From: an uncultured Saprospiraceae bacterium
GTDB lineage: Bacteria > Bacteroidota > Bacteroidia > Chitinophagales > Saprospiraceae
NCBI GenBank assembly: GCA_938015595.1
Contig: CALLPI010000008.1
Coordinates: forward strand, 391,023 to 455,022
Direction of reading: 5' to 3'
DNA length: 64,000 nucleotides
Both the position numbers and the translations under genes were made by a program. Below, in pieces: positions 45,501 through 54,631 of the stretch. Numbering within the stretch: position 1 is the stretch's first letter; each line of letters starts with the position of its first letter. The notes under the pieces are model-generated. The model was not told where the DNA came from. It ran no database searches and saw nothing but the letters and a program-made list of their open reading frames with translations.

Positions 45501-46217
45501 CTGGCTGCGCATGAGTCCCTGGGCGGTGCCGGCGTACACATCACGGGTAATGGGATGCACCAGTAAGTCACGGGTAAAGCGGAATGTGCCGTTGAGGGTA
45601 GACTCAAGCTCCTGCCAGGTGGTGCCTCCGTCTATGCTGCGGTAGATGCCTCGGCCGCGTACTGCGTCTAAGTTGCCGAAGCCTTCGCCAGTGCCCATGT
45701 ATATGACCTGTGGGTTGACGGGGTCTTGTGCCAGGGCGCCTACGGCGAGATTTTCCAGATAATCGTTGACTACGCGCCATTGGGGCGGGTCGGCGGTGAT
45801 GTCATCGCACACCCACAGGCCACCAGACACAGAGCCAGCCCAGATTTTGCGTCGCGTGGGGTCATTTCGATCAATGAGGATGGCGCGGGTACGGCCGGCA
45901 AAATTATCGGGCCCACGCTCGCGCCACACGGCGTCAGGTAGGCTATTAGGGGTTTTTTTGCGGAAGACCATCTGCGCCTGCAAGCGTCGGGTATAGGCAA
46001 TGGCAGCGGCCAGCCGCTCGGTGGGTGGGTAGCCCAGGGCGGGGTCTTTGGTGCGCTCAAAGTTGTCTTCCAACGCCAAGCGAATGTTGCGTGCCTTGTG
46101 GTGCTCATGCCACATACTGCTGCGCGAGGGCACCTCGGAATACGACAGTAAATTCAGTGCGGCAAGTGTGAAAACAGAAGCTAAGCGAGTGCAAACAGAA
46201 AGGAAACCTGATCTCAT
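42579..46217 (-). CDS. Large secreted BNR/sortilin-like beta-propeller protein with PKD and T9SS sorting domains
   Basis: A 1212-residue exported protein. The signal segment is at about 1-25. Residues about 90-750 form a propeller with repeated Asp-box/BNR motifs (SIDGGTTWQELES, SQNQGETWTRVLG, TNNGGQTWQERAR, SFNGGQNWINVEG). This is the VPS10/sortilin-like type of glycosidase-fold proteins. A PKD domain lies near 755-810 (YLWEFGDGTTSTQPDPEYTF). A jelly-roll-like region covers about 840-1020 (VEYSTDRGRTWQPLV, AFRFVFQSDGTGTHAGIALDD), then a fibronectin-like part, and the T9SS sorting domain from about 1130 (VFPLPFDNRIGI...AKAVYLLRIRAG). It is a surface adhesin or carbohydrate-binding cargo; enzymatic activity is not evident. 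A TAATTTTG box lies 38 bp upstream. Confidence 0.88.
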   Translation of the reverse strand: MRSGFLSVCTRLASVFTLAALNLLSYSEVPSRSSMWHEHHKARNIRLALEDNFERTKDPALGYPPTERLAAAIAYTRRLQAQMVFRKKTPNSLPDAVWRERGPDNFAGRTRAILIDRNDPTRRKIWAGSVSGGLWVCDDITADPPQWRVVNDYLENLAVGALAQDPVNPQVIYMGTGEGFGNLDAVRGRGIYRSIDGGTTWQELESTLNGTFRFTRDLLVHPITRDVYAGTAQGLMRSQNQGETWTRVLGIPANAANGSIYDVQFSGGFIFASNPSGIWRSLDGNPGTWQLITTSASGFPQNWTRTEMSVFPSDPNIIYAIGSLNNGATNVYFTNNGGQTWQERARPNNANGTEFTNGQAWYDLEIAVDPFNVNHVIVGGVRIMRSTNGGATWTFFATNMHVDQHKIVFDPEQQNVIYFGNDGGIYRSTTGSSATVPSRKRNFNVTQFYACALHPEAGSNYMLGGTQDNNSLQLNGPDIASARSVRGGDGTFCHIDQEDPNIQMVSSQFANYSLSTDGGLTFSNAASFNGRFISPSDYDSRSKILYSQTDSSGGDFFRWNVLSGERQLVDIQNFSVNISCITVDPNTPNRVYFGSFSNGRILRVDNAHTGTTATGVALAPLPGTVSNIDVELGNPEHLLATVSNYGVPSVFESFNGGQNWINVEGNLPDMPVRWGIFNPANNRQAMIATEAGVWLTEQLDGANTLWLPPLPGLGTPLVRTDMLKVRRSDRVVLAATHGRGMYTTEVFAEPAARASFEPISYLGTPVRFRGSLSSNAASYLWEFGDGTTSTQPDPEYTFPSVGTYTVRLTINGNLSTEATHQVMPNRPLPYTPDRPAYGGDFEGFTEQQGVVTLSGSAFVRGQSSVPRKSGTRSGQFAYVLGPQEIFYQPNTRALLYLPNFDFSDTSLYSFSFWGKWEIHNGLDGLRVEYSTDRGRTWQPLVNQTLPSWYNYRNTNVPGAAFPIGESYFTANRLNWEEFKVNVSFLAGQPNVAFRFVFQSDGTGTHAGIALDDVRITKYEGELRTQLTDFRGSFPNTTEIRLDWSTVPEFYCRQIEVERSVNGRDFEKIATVNATGILTAEPQSYSHTSLGLRNLYFFRLRVINENQPTEYNYVFYSPVIAMQRSPASSLVNRVFPLPFDNRIGITFNGLVEQSLEYQLYDTAGRLVQQGQVANPGAYTTIELGNRLAKAVYLLRIRAGKENAFETFKVTGGW

Positions 46218-46255
46218 AACAGGATTGCATTGGTACGGCGAAACATATCGCCAGA

Positions 46256-46263
46256 CAAAATTA
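46256..46263 (-). promoter_or_regulatory. -7 promoter box of the BNR cargo gene
   Basis: TAATTTTG on the minus strand, an exact match, with a TTG 23 bp upstream. Leader of about 30 bases. Confidence 0.5.
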
Positions 46264-46334
46264 GACAGAACCTATGGGATAATTTGCAATCTGTACTACA
46301 TTCGGCGCAAAAGCAGAATCAGATGGCACAGTAA

Positions 46335-47846
46335 TCAGATGTGCTCCTTAAGTGCCTTGCGGTTGATCTTGCCAGTGTCATTTTTGGGCAGCACCCCTAG
46401 GAAGGTGAAGTATTTGGGTACTTTGAATTTAGCCAGATTGGCTTTGCAAAAATCCATGACCTCGGCCTCTGTACAGGCCATGCCAGGCTTGCGCACCAGG
46501 AAAGCGTGGCCGGTTTCGCCCCATTTTTCGTCGGGTACACCAATGACGGCGGCCTCTGATATGGCCGGATGGCTAAGCAGTACACGTTCTAACTCGGCAG
46601 GATACACGTTTTCGCCACCAGAAATGTACATGTTCTTGATGCGATCCACCACGTAGAGGTACTGCTCGGCATCCATGCGCACCATGTCGCCGGTATGAAA
46701 CCAGCCATCCACGATGGTTTTGGCGGTGGCTTCGGGGTTGCGCCAGTAGCCGGGCGTCACCATCGGGCCTTTGAGCAAAAGTTCGCCAGGCGTATCAGGG
46801 GGCAGGTCGCGGCCGTACTCGTCCACAATGCGGATTTGCACATAAAAATTGGGGCGGCCAATGGAGCCTTTTTTTCGGATGGCGTCGTCCTGATGCAGGG
46901 AGGTGAGGTTGGGGCCTACTTCCGTCATGCCGTAGCCCTGGCGAATGGGCACGCTTTTGCTGTGCCAGCGCTCAATAAGGGGTATGGGCATAGGCTCGCC
47001 GCCTACAATGATGTAGTGCAAATGCGGGAACTGTGCAGTTTCAAAAGCTGGCGTATCAGCTATCATTTTGAGCATGGTGGGCACCGCCATGAAGATGGAG
47101 AGTTGCTCTTGTTGCAGAAGATGTAGTACGGCTTCGGCATCAAACTTGCGCATGAGAATGGTGTAGCCGCCATGGTGTAGAAAAGGGGTAGTAAGTACAT
47201 TCCAGCCGCCGGTGTGGAAGGGCGGCATGACGTTTACAGTGCGGCTTTCGGAGTTGACAATGAGGCTCATAGCCGTATTGATACTATTCCAGAAAAGCAT
47301 TTTGTGAGTGTAGAGTGCTCCCTTCGGAAAGCCCGTGGTACCGGAAGTGTAGAGGATAAACACGGGGTCGTCTTCGTCCACAGGCGTGACAGGCAATGGG
47401 GCGTCGTGTTCTGTGACCGTATCGGGGTTGCAAAAGTCGGCCAGCGCTTCAAAATTCCAATGGCCAGGAATGCCAGCATAGGCAGGAGCACCGTCGAGCA
47501 GATGCTGGAATTTGGCTTCGCTGATGACCAGTCGCGGCTCAGCATTTTGGAGCAGATAGTCAATCTCGGCGGCGGCCAGGCGGTAGTTCATCGGTACAAG
47601 GATGCAGCCGGTTTTTTGCGACACAGCAAAAAGTACGATATACTCCAGGCAGTTTTCGGCTAGCAGGGCAATGCGCTCGCCTTTTTGGATGCCATACCGG
47701 GCAGCAAGATGTCGGGCCAGGCGGTTGGCCAGGCGGTTAAGTTGGCTGTAGGTAAGGGCACGGCCGGTCTCGTATTCTTTTACGGCAGTTTTGGCTGGGC
47801 TGTAGAGCGCCCATTTGGCTGTCCAGTCTTGCGCAGATGGTTGCAT
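46335..47846 (-). CDS. AMP-binding acyl-CoA ligase (long-chain fatty-acid-CoA ligase type)
   Basis: A 503-residue adenylate-forming enzyme. The phosphate-binding A3 loop is YTSGTTGFPKGALYTHK. Further motifs are QGYGMTEVGP (A5), LLLKGPMVTPGYW, GWFHTGDMVRMDAEQYLYVVDRIKNM (A7/A8) and the terminal catalytic Lys in LPKNDTGKINRKALK (A10). It activates a carboxylic acid as the acyl-AMP and transfers it to CoA; the chain length is not readable. The start is the ATG giving MQPSAQDWTAKWAL; a TAACTTTG promoter box with TTG at 21 bp lies just upstream, and the upstream in-frame ATG at 47879 falls in that promoter. It is upstream of the BNR gene on the same strand. Confidence 0.93.
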   Translation of the reverse strand: MQPSAQDWTAKWALYSPAKTAVKEYETGRALTYSQLNRLANRLARHLAARYGIQKGERIALLAENCLEYIVLFAVSQKTGCILVPMNYRLAAAEIDYLLQNAEPRLVISEAKFQHLLDGAPAYAGIPGHWNFEALADFCNPDTVTEHDAPLPVTPVDEDDPVFILYTSGTTGFPKGALYTHKMLFWNSINTAMSLIVNSESRTVNVMPPFHTGGWNVLTTPFLHHGGYTILMRKFDAEAVLHLLQQEQLSIFMAVPTMLKMIADTPAFETAQFPHLHYIIVGGEPMPIPLIERWHSKSVPIRQGYGMTEVGPNLTSLHQDDAIRKKGSIGRPNFYVQIRIVDEYGRDLPPDTPGELLLKGPMVTPGYWRNPEATAKTIVDGWFHTGDMVRMDAEQYLYVVDRIKNMYISGGENVYPAELERVLLSHPAISEAAVIGVPDEKWGETGHAFLVRKPGMACTEAEVMDFCKANLAKFKVPKYFTFLGVLPKNDTGKINRKALKEHI

Positions 47847-47876
47847 GGCGGTAATCTCTCTATTGTACGACAAACG

Positions 47877-47908
47877 CAAAGTTATACATAAAAAGGTGGC
47901 AATGGCAA
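47877..47908 (-). promoter_or_regulatory. Promoter of the acyl-CoA ligase gene
   Basis: On the minus strand TTG (47908-47906), 21 bp, then TAACTTTG (47884-47877). Both elements match consensus, and the start at 47846 is about 30 bases downstream. Confidence 0.65.
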
Positions 47909-48202
47909 TAATTCGAGCGGCTGTGGGTCGGTTTTAAGCTTTAGGCTATGGGCTGAAGGGTTTGAATCTTGCTGATAAGACACAACATTCATAGTGAAAA
48001 CTTACCGGTGGTAGGTTGGCACCCCACAATGGCCAACACGACATGGGAACCTCCTGCCAGCCTATTGGCAGTAGCATTCATCGTAAGCATCATCACAGCA
48101 AATGGCAATCAGCGTCCAAACCATTCATGCCGTGCAACATCAAACCAACCGAGAGGCTTTTGTTTAGACTATATCTAAATAATTGCCGCCCCGATAGAAA
48201 TT
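47909..48202. other. Intergenic region before the respiratory cluster
   Basis: No gene is supported; a 69-codon plus-strand frame (47969-48178) has no recognisable features. The right end leads into the act promoter. With the adjoining promoter segments, the gap between the divergent ligase and actA is about 450 bp. Confidence 0.35.
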
Positions 48203-48233
48203 TTGTTAATGAGTGCGATGCAATCTATATTTG
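48203..48233 (+). promoter_or_regulatory. Promoter of the act/cta respiratory cluster
   Basis: TTG at 48203-48205, 20 bp, then TATATTTG at 48226-48233, an essentially full Bacteroidetes promoter. It predicts a leader of about 60 bases before actA. No other strong promoter was noticed among the downstream cluster genes. Confidence 0.7.
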
Positions 48234-48298
48234 CGCAACTTTTTGGTGGTGCTATGATCTGCCATAGAGTGTAAGTTAAAAAATATACCAGATTTACA

Positions 48299-49726
48299 AT
48301 GACATACGGATCTGCTCTAAACCGCATTGCGTTTGTTCTTGCGCTAGCTACCCTACCCTTGCTTGCCTCCGCCCAGGATGGCGGCGCTGATATCGAAGCT
48401 GGCAAAACCCTCTTTCGCAACCTGTGCGCATCCTGCCACAACAAGGACATGAAAAGCGACCTCACTGGTCCGGCACTGGGCGGAGTGGAGGATCGCTGGG
48501 CTGCCTTCCCGCAGGCTGACCTCTACAACTGGATACGCAACTCTCAGGCTATGGTCAAAGCCGGCCACCCGCGCGCTGTGGAGGTATATAATCAATGGAA
48601 GCAGTTACAAATGACCGCTTTCACCAGTCTGACTGACCCGGAAATCGCTAACATCTTGGCCTACATCAACTGTACCTACACTAATACCTGCCCCGGAGCA
48701 GTAGCTAGTGTCGTTGGTCCAGTGGCTGCCGTGCAAGTGCAGAAAAAAGACTACACCTTCCAGTTCATTCTGGTGGCACTCATCCTGGGTATCCTGGCTA
48801 TTGTGCTGGCTCGCATCCTGGCTAACCTCAACTACATGATGCAACTGCAGGAAGGCAACGCGCCTGCTCGTCGTAAAACCCTGGTGGAGATTCTCACCAG
48901 CCGCGGCGTGGTCGGGTTTGTGGTGTTTGCTTTAGTGGTGCTGGGCGGCTACACTACCGTTAACAATGCCGTAGCCCTGGGCCGTCAGCAAGGCTATGCC
49001 CCCGAGCAGCCTATAAAGTTCTCGCATGCTACCCACTCTGGACTTCACAAAATTGATTGCCAGTACTGCCACGACGGCGCCCGCCGCTCAAAGCAGTCTG
49101 TCATTCCCGCTGCCAACACCTGTATGAACTGCCACGCTGCTATCAAGGTAGGTTCGCAATATGGTACAGCAGAGATCAGCAAGATTTATGCCTCCATCGG
49201 CTGGGACCCCAACGAAAATGCTTACATCGAAAACTATGACCAGATGAGCGAAGCCGATATTGAAAAAATCTTCCGAAAGTGGATTGCTGACACCTATACC
49301 AAAGAGATGACGGACAAAGACCCCAAAATGGATAAGCTTGAGAAAACCGTCAACGAGCAGTGGAAAGGCATCAAGACTTCGCTGACCAATGACAAGAAGA
49401 AGAAGATACAGGGGCCCATTGAGTGGGTGCGTATCCACAATCTGCCCGACCACGCCTACTTCAACCACGCCCAGCACGTAGCCGTGGGCAAGGTAGAATG
49501 CCAAACCTGCCACGGTCCCGTAGAGCAAATGGAAGTGGTACAGCAGTATTCGCCCCTGTCCATGGGCTGGTGCATCAACTGCCACCGCCAGACGGAAGTC
49601 AAATTTGCCGACAACGACTACTACCAGTCTTACGCTCGCTATCACGAACAAATCAAGAAAGGCGAGCGCAAGAAAGTGACTGTGGAAGACATTGGCGGCC
49701 TGGAGTGCCAAAAATGCCACTATTAA
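48299..49726 (+). CDS. actA: ACIII subunit ActA, multiheme cytochrome c with extra N-terminal heme domain
   Basis: A 475-residue c-type cytochrome. The signal peptide is at 1-25. A monoheme cytochrome c domain carries CASCH at 43-47. Two transmembrane helices are at about 155-173 and 203-221, and a C-terminal pentaheme domain has CQYCH (254), CMNCH (275), CQTCH (401), CINCH (425) and CQKCH (470). The pentaheme part is the ActA subunit of alternative complex III, which passes electrons from the ActB side toward the oxidase. The monoheme domain in front is an additional electron-transfer module, possibly taking the place of a soluble cytochrome c. It is the first gene of the cluster, 60 bases after a good promoter. 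Confidence 0.92.
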   Translation: MTYGSALNRIAFVLALATLPLLASAQDGGADIEAGKTLFRNLCASCHNKDMKSDLTGPALGGVEDRWAAFPQADLYNWIRNSQAMVKAGHPRAVEVYNQWKQLQMTAFTSLTDPEIANILAYINCTYTNTCPGAVASVVGPVAAVQVQKKDYTFQFILVALILGILAIVLARILANLNYMMQLQEGNAPARRKTLVEILTSRGVVGFVVFALVVLGGYTTVNNAVALGRQQGYAPEQPIKFSHATHSGLHKIDCQYCHDGARRSKQSVIPAANTCMNCHAAIKVGSQYGTAEISKIYASIGWDPNENAYIENYDQMSEADIEKIFRKWIADTYTKEMTDKDPKMDKLEKTVNEQWKGIKTSLTNDKKKKIQGPIEWVRIHNLPDHAYFNHAQHVAVGKVECQTCHGPVEQMEVVQQYSPLSMGWCINCHRQTEVKFADNDYYQSYARYHEQIKKGERKKVTVEDIGGLECQKCHY

Positions 49727-49781
49727 TAAATAAGGTGTAACACAGACGTAAAATAACTCATTCTTCACTGCATCCAAAGAC

Positions 49782-52700
49782 ATGCACCATACAATGAAAA
49801 ATCAAAAGCAAGAGGTCTGGATTGGCGTTGAACAACTCACCAACGACGAGGCCTATCAGTCGCTGGTCTCCCAAGAGTTCAACGAATTGCCTGTGGCAGA
49901 ACAGCTGGCGCAGGAAAATGCGCCAGTACTACATACCAGCCGACGCGATTTTCTCAAGTTTCTTGGCTTTGGTCTCGGTGCCGCCACTGTGGCAGCTGGC
50001 TGCGAGATTCCTGTGCGCAGGGCTATACCCTATGTGGTCAAGCCTGACGAAATCGTGCCCGGTGTGGCTACCTACTATGCATCTTCTTTCGTACAAGGCG
50101 GCGACTACTGTGCCATTCTGGTAAAAACCCGCGAAGGCCGCCCCATCAAAATAGAAGGGAACAGCCTGTCTTCCGTCACGCGTGGCGGTACCAGTGCCCG
50201 TGCCCAGGCTTCGGTGCTGAGCCTGTACGACACCAGCCGCCTGCAAGGTCCTTACCGCATCAAAGATAGCGTGGTGCAAAAGCCATCAAAAAAATCGGAG
50301 CGCGGCCCCTCTTGGGAAGAAATTGACCAGGAAATCACTGGCAAACTCCGCCCAGATGCTCGCATCCGCATTGTGGCGCACACTATTCTTAGCCCTACGA
50401 CTCAAAAAGCTATTGCTGACTTCAAGGCTAAGTACCCCAACACCGAACTGCTCCAATATGACCCAGTATCTGCTTCCGCTATGCTCCAGGCCAATGAACG
50501 CAGTTTTGGTCAGGCAGTCATCCCTAGCTATCATTTTGACAAGGCCGATATCATCGTTTCTTTCGACGCCGACTTCCTTGGCTCCTGGATTTCTCCAGTA
50601 GAATTTGCCGCACAATACGCCCAAAACCGGAAGGTAGATGTCAAAAAGCCGGCCATGTCACGCCATATTCAGGTGGAGAGCTACATGAGCCTCACTGGTT
50701 CAAATGCAGACAACCGCATCTTGGTGAAGCCCTCTGAACAAGGCGCCGCTATTCTGGCGTTGTACAATGCCCTGGCCAGTATCATGGGCAAGGCGCGCGT
50801 AAATGGTGCTGCTCTGCCCTCTGAAAAAGCAGCCAAAATTGCCAAAGTAGCCCAGGAACTAGCCCGTGCACAAGGCAAAAGCCTGGTGGTAAGTGGCTCC
50901 AACAACGTCGGCGAACAAATACTGGTCAATGCCATCAACGACATGCTGGGCAACTACGGCAATACCATCAGTTTTGCGCATGCTTCCCTGCAACGCCAGG
51001 GGCAAGATAAGCCCATGCAAGACCTCATTGTTGCTATGCGCAACAAGCAGGTGGACGCCCTCTTTATCATGGACGGCGCTAACCCTGCCTATGACCTGCC
51101 CAACGCTGACGCCTTCGTGGAAGCCATGAAGCAGGTACCACTTAAGGTATCCTTCTCTGGCGTGCCCAATGAAACCCTACTGGCCTGCGACTACGCCGCG
51201 CCCACGCACCACTACCTCGAGAGCTGGGGTGATGCCGAACCCAAGCGCGGTCATTATAGCCTCGTACAGCCTGTGATCGCGCCCCTGTTCAACACCCGCC
51301 AGGCGGAGGAAAGCCTCCTGCGTTGGGCCAAAGCCGAAACGCTGGATACGAACGCCGAACAACCCTACTTGGAATACCTCAAAGCACACTGGCGGCAGGC
51401 TATGTTCCCTCAACAAAAAGGCTTTGCCAGTTTCCAGACCTGGTGGGACAGTACCCTCCACGACGGCGTGTTTGAAGTAGCCAGCACAGGGCCGGAAACC
51501 AAGCCCTTCTCAGCTGATGTGAACGAAGCTGCCGCTAAGGTACGTAAACCCGCTGCTACAGATGCCCTGGAAATTGCCTTCTTTGAAACTGTTAACATGG
51601 GTGGTGGCCAGTACGCCAATAATCCCTGGCTGTTGGAAATGCCCGACCCCGTGACCCGCACTGTGTGGGGCAATTACCTGGCTATTCCAGTCATGTGGGA
51701 TGGCAAAACCTTCAAGGCCTACAAAGGCCTCAACGCCCGCGAGATTTATGGTAAAGCGGACATTGTAGAAGTGGATATTGCCGGTAAAAAGCAGCGCGTG
51801 ACTGCCGTGCGCCAGTTCGGTCTTATGCAGGGCACGTTTGCCCTCGCTTTGGGCTACGGCCGCACTGTGACTGGCAATGTGGGCCGCGCCCTGGGCAACA
51901 ATGTAGGCGTCAATGTCTATCCCTGGCTCAGCGTGGACAGCGACGGCAATACTCAATACTATGCTGTTAACCTTAGCGTCTCCGACAAAGTAGCCACTGA
52001 AGAAGACTTTGCCTGTGTACAGTACCATCACACTATGGGCGTTACGGATGGCAAGACCAAATACAAGGATGCTTTTTCCGGTGAGGAAAAACTCGTCAAT
52101 CTGGATGAAAAATCTGCTACCCGACTCAAAGACCCTTTCAACGAACACGGCTTCCAGGGCGGTATCACGGAGCGGAGCATCATCTTCAAGGCCAATGTAA
52201 AAGAACTGCCAGAACTGGTAGACAAAATCCATGAGCGCCGCGAAGAAGCTGCGCACCTCAACGAGCAAACCATCTATCCCACGCAGAAATACGTCAAGGA
52301 AATCTATTCGCAGGGGCATTGGTGGGCCATGCACATTGATCTCAACGCTTGTACTGGCTGTGGCGCTTGTCAGGTGGCCTGTATTGCCGAGAACAACGTG
52401 CCAGTGGTGGGCAAGAAGGAGGTGTCGCGTCACCACGAAATGACCTGGCTACGCATTGACCGCTATTATTATGGAGACTACGAAAACCCCAACGTAGTGT
52501 ACCAGCCTATGATGTGCCAGCACTGCGACAACGCCCCCTGTGAAAACGTTTGCCCTGTAGCCGCTACCAATCACAGCAGCGAGGGTTTAAACCAAATGAC
52601 CTACAACCGCTGTATCGGCACGCGCTATTGTGCCAATAACTGCCCGTACAAAGTGCGCCGCTTCAACTGGCTGGATTATACTACTGCTGACATCTTCGTC

Positions 52701-53081
52701 AGCAACGAGTACCGCGTCAATGGCGAGGAGATTCCGTTCTACGCAGATAATCTGGTACGCATGGTGCTCAACCCCGATGTGACGGTGCGCTCGCGCGGGG
52801 TCATCGAAAAGTGTAGTTTCTGCGTGCAGCGCATCCAAGAGGGCAAGCTCACTGCCAAGCGCGAAGGCCGCCGCCTGGCTGACAACGACGTACGCAGTGC
52901 CTGCCAGACAGCCTGCCCCACCGGCGCCATTACCTTCGGTGACCGCAACAACCCAGAAAGCGCCGTGGCGCAAAAGTCTGCCAGCCCCATCAATTACCTC
53001 GTGCTGGAAGAGATCAACGTCATGCCCTCGGTTACTTACTCGGCTCGCATCAACAACCGCGATGAAAGTTTAGATGCCTGA
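49782..53081 (+). CDS. actB: ACIII subunit ActB, Fe-S/molybdopterin-oxidoreductase-like
   Basis: A 1099-residue periplasmic subunit. A Tat-type motif SRRDFLKFLG is at 53-62 with a Cys at 74 in VAAGCEI, suggesting a lipoprotein anchor. The first large domain resembles molybdopterin oxidoreductases but, as in ActB generally, is expected to lack the cofactor. The C-terminal ferredoxin-like domain carries four cysteine clusters: CTGCGACQVAC; CQHCDNAPCENVC; CIGTRYCANNC; and CSFCVQR with ACQTACPTG. These bind three 4Fe-4S and one 3Fe-4S cluster in characterised complexes. It conducts electrons from the quinol site in ActC to ActA. The ATG at 49794 is an equally possible start. Confidence 0.94.
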   Translation: MHHTMKNQKQEVWIGVEQLTNDEAYQSLVSQEFNELPVAEQLAQENAPVLHTSRRDFLKFLGFGLGAATVAAGCEIPVRRAIPYVVKPDEIVPGVATYYASSFVQGGDYCAILVKTREGRPIKIEGNSLSSVTRGGTSARAQASVLSLYDTSRLQGPYRIKDSVVQKPSKKSERGPSWEEIDQEITGKLRPDARIRIVAHTILSPTTQKAIADFKAKYPNTELLQYDPVSASAMLQANERSFGQAVIPSYHFDKADIIVSFDADFLGSWISPVEFAAQYAQNRKVDVKKPAMSRHIQVESYMSLTGSNADNRILVKPSEQGAAILALYNALASIMGKARVNGAALPSEKAAKIAKVAQELARAQGKSLVVSGSNNVGEQILVNAINDMLGNYGNTISFAHASLQRQGQDKPMQDLIVAMRNKQVDALFIMDGANPAYDLPNADAFVEAMKQVPLKVSFSGVPNETLLACDYAAPTHHYLESWGDAEPKRGHYSLVQPVIAPLFNTRQAEESLLRWAKAETLDTNAEQPYLEYLKAHWRQAMFPQQKGFASFQTWWDSTLHDGVFEVASTGPETKPFSADVNEAAAKVRKPAATDALEIAFFETVNMGGGQYANNPWLLEMPDPVTRTVWGNYLAIPVMWDGKTFKAYKGLNAREIYGKADIVEVDIAGKKQRVTAVRQFGLMQGTFALALGYGRTVTGNVGRALGNNVGVNVYPWLSVDSDGNTQYYAVNLSVSDKVATEEDFACVQYHHTMGVTDGKTKYKDAFSGEEKLVNLDEKSATRLKDPFNEHGFQGGITERSIIFKANVKELPELVDKIHERREEAAHLNEQTIYPTQKYVKEIYSQGHWWAMHIDLNACTGCGACQVACIAENNVPVVGKKEVSRHHEMTWLRIDRYYYGDYENPNVVYQPMMCQHCDNAPCENVCPVAATNHSSEGLNQMTYNRCIGTRYCANNCPYKVRRFNWLDYTTADIFVSNEYRVNGEEIPFYADNLVRMVLNPDVTVRSRGVIEKCSFCVQRIQEGKLTAKREGRRLADNDVRSACQTACPTGAITFGDRNNPESAVAQKSASPINYLVLEEINVMPSVTYSARINNRDESLDA

Positions 53082-53146
53082 TTTTGAATAAAAAACATAG
53101 CGCTGCTGAAGCTCGGCCGCGCCTAACCTGAAAAATAGAGTATCTG

Positions 53147-54571
53147 ATGAGCGTAGTAGTTTCACCCATTCGGGAGCCTCTGATAGAAGGCGGCAAGACC
53201 TACCACCAAATTACTGAAGACATCTGCTCGCCCACCGAAAAAGCGCCAAACTTCGCCTGGGTGCTAGCTTTCACTTTGAGCTCCATTTTTCTAGGCCTAT
53301 TCCTGTTTACGGTGGCCTGGACGATATGGTTCGGTATCGGTACCTGGAACCTCAACCGCACTATCGGCTGGGGCTGGGACATTACCAACTTCGTGTGGTG
53401 GATCGGTATCGGCCATGCCGGTACGCTGATTTCGGCCATCTTGTTGCTGTTCCGCCAGCGCTGGCGCACTGGTGTAAACCGCGCAGCAGAAGCCATGACC
53501 ATCTTCGCGGTGATGTGTGCCGGGCAGTTTCCGCTCATTCACATGGGGCGGCTATGGCTGGCCTTCTTCATCTTTCCGTACCCGAACACGCGAGGCCCGC
53601 TTTGGGTAAACTTCAACTCGCCGCTGCTCTGGGACGTATTTGCCATTTCTACCTACTTTACCGTGTCGGTACTGTTTTGGTACACGGGTTTGGTGCCTGA
53701 TTTGGCTACCCTGCGCGACCGCTCCAAAGGCATACGCCGAAAGCTGTACAATATATTCTCCTTTGGTTGGACGGGAGCCGCCAAGCACTGGCAGCGCTTC
53801 GAGAGTTTGTCGCTGGTATTGGCTGGTTTATCCACGCCGCTGGTATTGTCGGTGCACACCATAGTATCTTTTGATTTTGCCACTTCGGTCATCCCTGGCT
53901 GGCATACTACCATTTTCCCGCCATACTTTGTGGCTGGAGCCATCTTCTCCGGTTTTGCTATGGTGCAAACGCTGATGCTCATCACGCGCAAAGTGCTCAA
54001 ACTGGAAGAGTACATTACCCTGCAGCATATTGATAGCATGAACAAGGTGATCCTGGTGACGGGTACCATTGTGGGGGTAGCCTACCTAACAGAATTATTC
54101 ATCGCCTGGTACTCTGGCTACTTGTACGAGCAATACGCCTTCTACAATCGCGTACTGGGGCCGTACTGGTGGTCGTACGTAGGCATGATGGCTTGCAACG
54201 TGCTCTCGCCGCAGGTGTTCTGGAGCCGCAAGATACGCCGCAGCATCACCTGGACTTTCGCTATGTCTATCTTCGTCAACATCGGCATGTGGTTCGAGCG
54301 CTTTGTGATCATTGCCACTACGCTGGCACGCGACTACCTGCCCTCCTCCTGGAGCTACTATGTACCCACTTGGGTGGAGATCGGCATATTCCTGGGTACG
54401 CTGGGCTTGTTCTTCACGCTGTTCCTGATTTTCACCCGCGTAGCGCCGGTGGTAGCGGTGGCAGAAGTGAAATCCATACTCAAAGCCGCCGGCGATCAAT
54501 ACACTGGGCCTAATGCTGCGAAACATCACCACCACCATACTGCAGTAGCCGCTCAAACAGGCGCTCATTAA
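53147..54571 (+). CDS. actC: ACIII subunit ActC, NrfD-like quinol-oxidising membrane subunit
   Basis: A 474-residue integral membrane protein with about ten transmembrane helices, of the NrfD/PsrC family. It contributes the menaquinol-binding site of ACIII next to the Fe-S subunit ActB. Helical segments WGWDITNFVWWIGIGHAGTL and AEAMTIFAVMCAGQFPLIHM carry the conserved His/Asp-type residues of this family. The protein ends in a cytoplasmic, histidine-rich tail (KHHHHHTAVAAQ). It lies 65 bp after actB. The start is the first ATG, with an N-terminal soluble stretch matching homologues. Confidence 0.94.
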   Translation: MSVVVSPIREPLIEGGKTYHQITEDICSPTEKAPNFAWVLAFTLSSIFLGLFLFTVAWTIWFGIGTWNLNRTIGWGWDITNFVWWIGIGHAGTLISAILLLFRQRWRTGVNRAAEAMTIFAVMCAGQFPLIHMGRLWLAFFIFPYPNTRGPLWVNFNSPLLWDVFAISTYFTVSVLFWYTGLVPDLATLRDRSKGIRRKLYNIFSFGWTGAAKHWQRFESLSLVLAGLSTPLVLSVHTIVSFDFATSVIPGWHTTIFPPYFVAGAIFSGFAMVQTLMLITRKVLKLEEYITLQHIDSMNKVILVTGTIVGVAYLTELFIAWYSGYLYEQYAFYNRVLGPYWWSYVGMMACNVLSPQVFWSRKIRRSITWTFAMSIFVNIGMWFERFVIIATTLARDYLPSSWSYYVPTWVEIGIFLGTLGLFFTLFLIFTRVAPVVAVAEVKSILKAAGDQYTGPNAAKHHHHHTAVAAQTGAH

Positions 54572-54631
54572 GAAGGTAAAAAATGTATCGCCGCTGAGAA
54601 TCTCAAATTGCAAAAAGGAACTTTCAATACA

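Noticed and set aside
47969..48178. 69-codon plus-strand frame upstream of actA
   Set aside because: No signal, membrane or domain feature; it ends in the act promoter region.
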